Assembly: GCA_001969505.1 (NCBI GenBank)
Contig: LSSK01000651.1
Span: 1-42,016 of the forward strand
DNA from: Zancudomyces culisetae
Lineage: Eukaryota; Kickxellomycota; Harpellomycetes; Harpellales; Legeriomycetaceae
Reading direction: 5' to 3'
DNA: 42,016 nucleotides
Shown piece by piece: positions 40,372 through 42,016 of the stretch (the stretch's first letter is position 1; every line of letters starts with the position of its first letter). A program made the position numbers and the translations under genes. The notes below the pieces were generated by a model. That model did not search any database and had not been told where the DNA came from. It worked only from the letters and a program-made list of their open reading frames with translations.

Positions 40372-40432
40372 TAGGGGGTGGCGGCGGCGGGGGAGGAGGG
40401 GATGGGAAGTGAGGGGAGAGGATGGGAAGGTG
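40372..40432 (+). repeat. G-rich purine tract (quadruplex-prone)
   Basis: Multiple GGG/GGGG words (GGGGGTGGCGGCGGCGGGGG, then GGAGGGGATGGGAAG and GAGGGGAGAGGATGGGAAGG) in an otherwise AT-rich spacer. It satisfies the four-G-run pattern needed for a quadruplex on the plus strand. Confidence 0.75.
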
Positions 40433-41033
40433 GGTAGTCTACGTATTCAACGTTAAACTGTCAAGATTTCTTCTTTCTAGAATGATACATATCTACATCA
40501 AAAACACAAAATCTTTGTATCTGGTAACAAATGGAGCATAGTTTGTATTGTAGCTGCTGCTGTAGTGGCTATTACTGTATTCGGAATTTCTTCTAAAAGA
40601 ATATAATCTTTGATCTTTTTTCTAAAAGCACAGTTAACCCCTCTTGCGTATATTTCAACATACATTTTGTACTTACAGCTCAAACAGTGTGGATCTACAA
40701 GCTTTTAGCCGCCAAAAATTGATGTCTTTGCGTGAACCATATGTTTTGACGCTTTTTATAGAGTTTACATGGAGTTTGTTGATCTAATACATTAATAAAT
40801 AAATCATTTTTTCAAAATTAAAATAAACGCCAAAAAAAAAAATTGTAAATCACAAATCGCGAAATTTAGTGAATTATGTGTGTACAAACATAATCACTAG
40901 ATCAACATCGCCAGGAACTTATAGGTGATAAATAAATATCCTCATGATAATTCCACACAGCTAACGCTGGTAACAGAACAACAGTCCCAATACTAAATAT
41001 ATCATATATAACCACAAAAAAATAAACATGCAA

Positions 41034-42016
41034 CTAAAATATCTTTTCAATATCTAGCAGGCGAGTAACCTTTTCGTGCTTGAAACTAATTCTCGCAATA
41101 TACATATATGCTACCCCACCATCAAACTCGCCCCCACTCCCACTCCCACTCCCAGTGCTCACATCCTCTCTTTTTGGCTTGATACTGACATTTATATCGC
41201 TAAATTCCTCAAATTCCACTGCATTATCCCCTATTCTTCGATCACTCAAAAACTCAAGTTCCCACCCGTTCTCTAACACTTTGCATATCTGCTCTACATC
41301 CAATTTTATCTGTGTCTTGATTTTGTGATCATCGCTATTATTTGCATCACCATTCCTAAAACTTGCAGTCACCTGGCTCTTTTGACTTGCCGTGCTGCCC
41401 CGAAGTCGTTGTAGCGATGCATTGGCCTTATCAATACTTTGTAGTAACTCAACTACCATGTTCCAACAGTATCGTGAAAACAATACTATTGCTTCTTGCA
41501 GCACCCTGATTCCCACCCCCAAAGGTATCTTTAAACTTTCATTTTGATTTTCATGCCCACAGCCTTCTGCATACACCGATGGTTTATATTTACTCTCGTT
41601 ATGGTTGTCGCTATTCATTAAATAAAACGCTGGTTGTTCAAGTAATAGCCCGACTGGCGCAAACAATGTATCAATATACGAACTGTAGCTAGTAGGCGCC
41701 TTTCGATTTGTGTATCTATATTGTGAAGGAATCTGTCTGATTACTAAAAAGTTGGTTATCAGCCTTAAACACGTGAGCTTATGTAAAATCTCGACACACT
41801 GCTCAAATTCTTTATCAATGAGACCATCCACATGTGATGTTATATCCTGACAAATTATTTGTGCACGTTCTCCTTTACCTTCATCTACACTATCACTATA
41901 GTTTTCTACTACAGCTTTCTCTATCCTATCCTTAAAAAATCTATTAAAATACTCGCGTAATAAACACAACTGGGACAGTATTTTCATCACGTCGTCTGTA
42001 ATCACATTCCCAATTG
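41034..42016 (-). CDS. COG2: Conserved oligomeric Golgi complex subunit 2, C-terminal part (5' end outside window)
   Basis: The frame is open at the right edge (first complete codons read I-G-N-V-I-T), so only the last ~326 residues are present, ending at the TAG at 41034-41036. COG2 is a lobe-A subunit of the COG tether that acts in retrograde traffic within the Golgi. The identifying block is IRQIPSQYRYTNRKAPTSYS, the conserved arginine/threonine-rich segment of the COG2 C-terminal domain, followed by helical LLQSIDKANASLQRLRG, which matches the terminal helix of the family. An Asn/Ser-rich loop (~residues 130-155) and a Gly/Ser linker (TGSGSGSGGEFDGG) before a short C-terminal beta segment are less conserved and may be lineage-specific. 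It is separated from PRP8 by 1.4 kb on the same strand. The call rests mainly on one motif block and the overall helix order. Confidence 0.82.
   Translation of the reverse strand, partial: IGNVITDDVMKILSQLCLLREYFNRFFKDRIEKAVVENYSDSVDEGKGERAQIICQDITSHVDGLIDKEFEQCVEILHKLTCLRLITNFLVIRQIPSQYRYTNRKAPTSYSSYIDTLFAPVGLLLEQPAFYLMNSDNHNESKYKPSVYAEGCGHENQNESLKIPLGVGIRVLQEAIVLFSRYCWNMVVELLQSIDKANASLQRLRGSTASQKSQVTASFRNGDANNSDDHKIKTQIKLDVEQICKVLENGWELEFLSDRRIGDNAVEFEEFSDINVSIKPKREDVSTGSGSGSGGEFDGGVAYMYIARISFKHEKVTRLLDIEKIF

Larger units (their letters stand above)
39587..41033. other. Intergenic region upstream of PRP8, 1.4 kb
   Basis: The left part is the PRP8 promoter region, AT-rich with T-runs (39700-39715, 39905-39920) and a hairpin at 39781-39808. 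A G-rich tract at 40372-40432 lies about 790 bp upstream of PRP8 and 600 bp beyond the COG2 stop. The small minus-strand frame at 40498-40683 has no support. No RNA gene was recognised. Confidence 0.55.

Noticed and set aside
40498-40683. 61-codon minus-strand frame upstream of PRP8
   Set aside because: Short, no recognisable feature, and in AT-rich spacer.

Overview
The window looks like nuclear DNA of an AT-rich, intron-poor eukaryote, most likely an early-diverging (zygomycete- or chytrid-grade) fungus. The reasons are: a mitochondrial RNA polymerase fragment, PRP8 carrying inteins (one at what looks like the classical fungal site), COG2, a PDRG1/prefoldin-like gene, GT-AG introns, a tRNA without encoded CCA and TTAGGG-like repeats. 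Two secreted trypsin-fold (S1A) proteins would suit an arthropod-associated lineage. This assignment is inference; no taxonomic marker was compared.

Layout. 1-4.8 kb: the 3' part of the mitochondrial RNA polymerase (+) converges on a 1056-aa orphan with a presequence-like N-terminus (-). 4.8-14.6 kb: a gene-poor AT-rich stretch with a secreted Cys-rich orphan (-), a degenerate ~104-bp tandem repeat, a tRNA-Pro 5' fragment, a coding-like broken island, an intact tRNA-Pro(TGG) and a small membrane-protein orphan (+). 14.6-22.3 kb: an 836-aa probable mitochondrial helical-repeat protein and a 1489-aa orphan with a basic, Ser-rich tail (both +). 22.5-27 kb: two divergently transcribed trypsin-fold proteins. 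The left one has lost all three catalytic residues and carries a GPI-anchor-like tail; the right one has an intact triad. An imperfect inverted repeat lies between them. 28-30.2 kb: a two-exon PDRG1-like gene (+) converges on a two-exon D-amino-acid oxidase with a peroxisomal SKL end (-); the intron of the latter holds an interstitial telomere-like tract. 30.5-39.6 kb: PRP8 as one 3022-codon frame containing two in-frame inteins. 41-42 kb: the 3' part of COG2 (-).

The central find is PRP8, the core protein of the spliceosome. As read it must be matured by two separate protein-splicing events, at C592-N947 and C1966-N2240, to give a 2391-aa protein. The first intein has what looks like a decayed LAGLIDADG domain. 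The second has Asn/Ser/Thr/Gly low complexity where an endonuclease would sit. Both end in almost the same 12 residues. Functionally the window combines mitochondrial expression (polymerase plus helical-repeat candidates), splicing (PRP8), chaperone and Golgi housekeeping (PDRG1-like, COG2), and a secreted or surface accessory set (two trypsin-fold proteins and the Cys-rich orphan).
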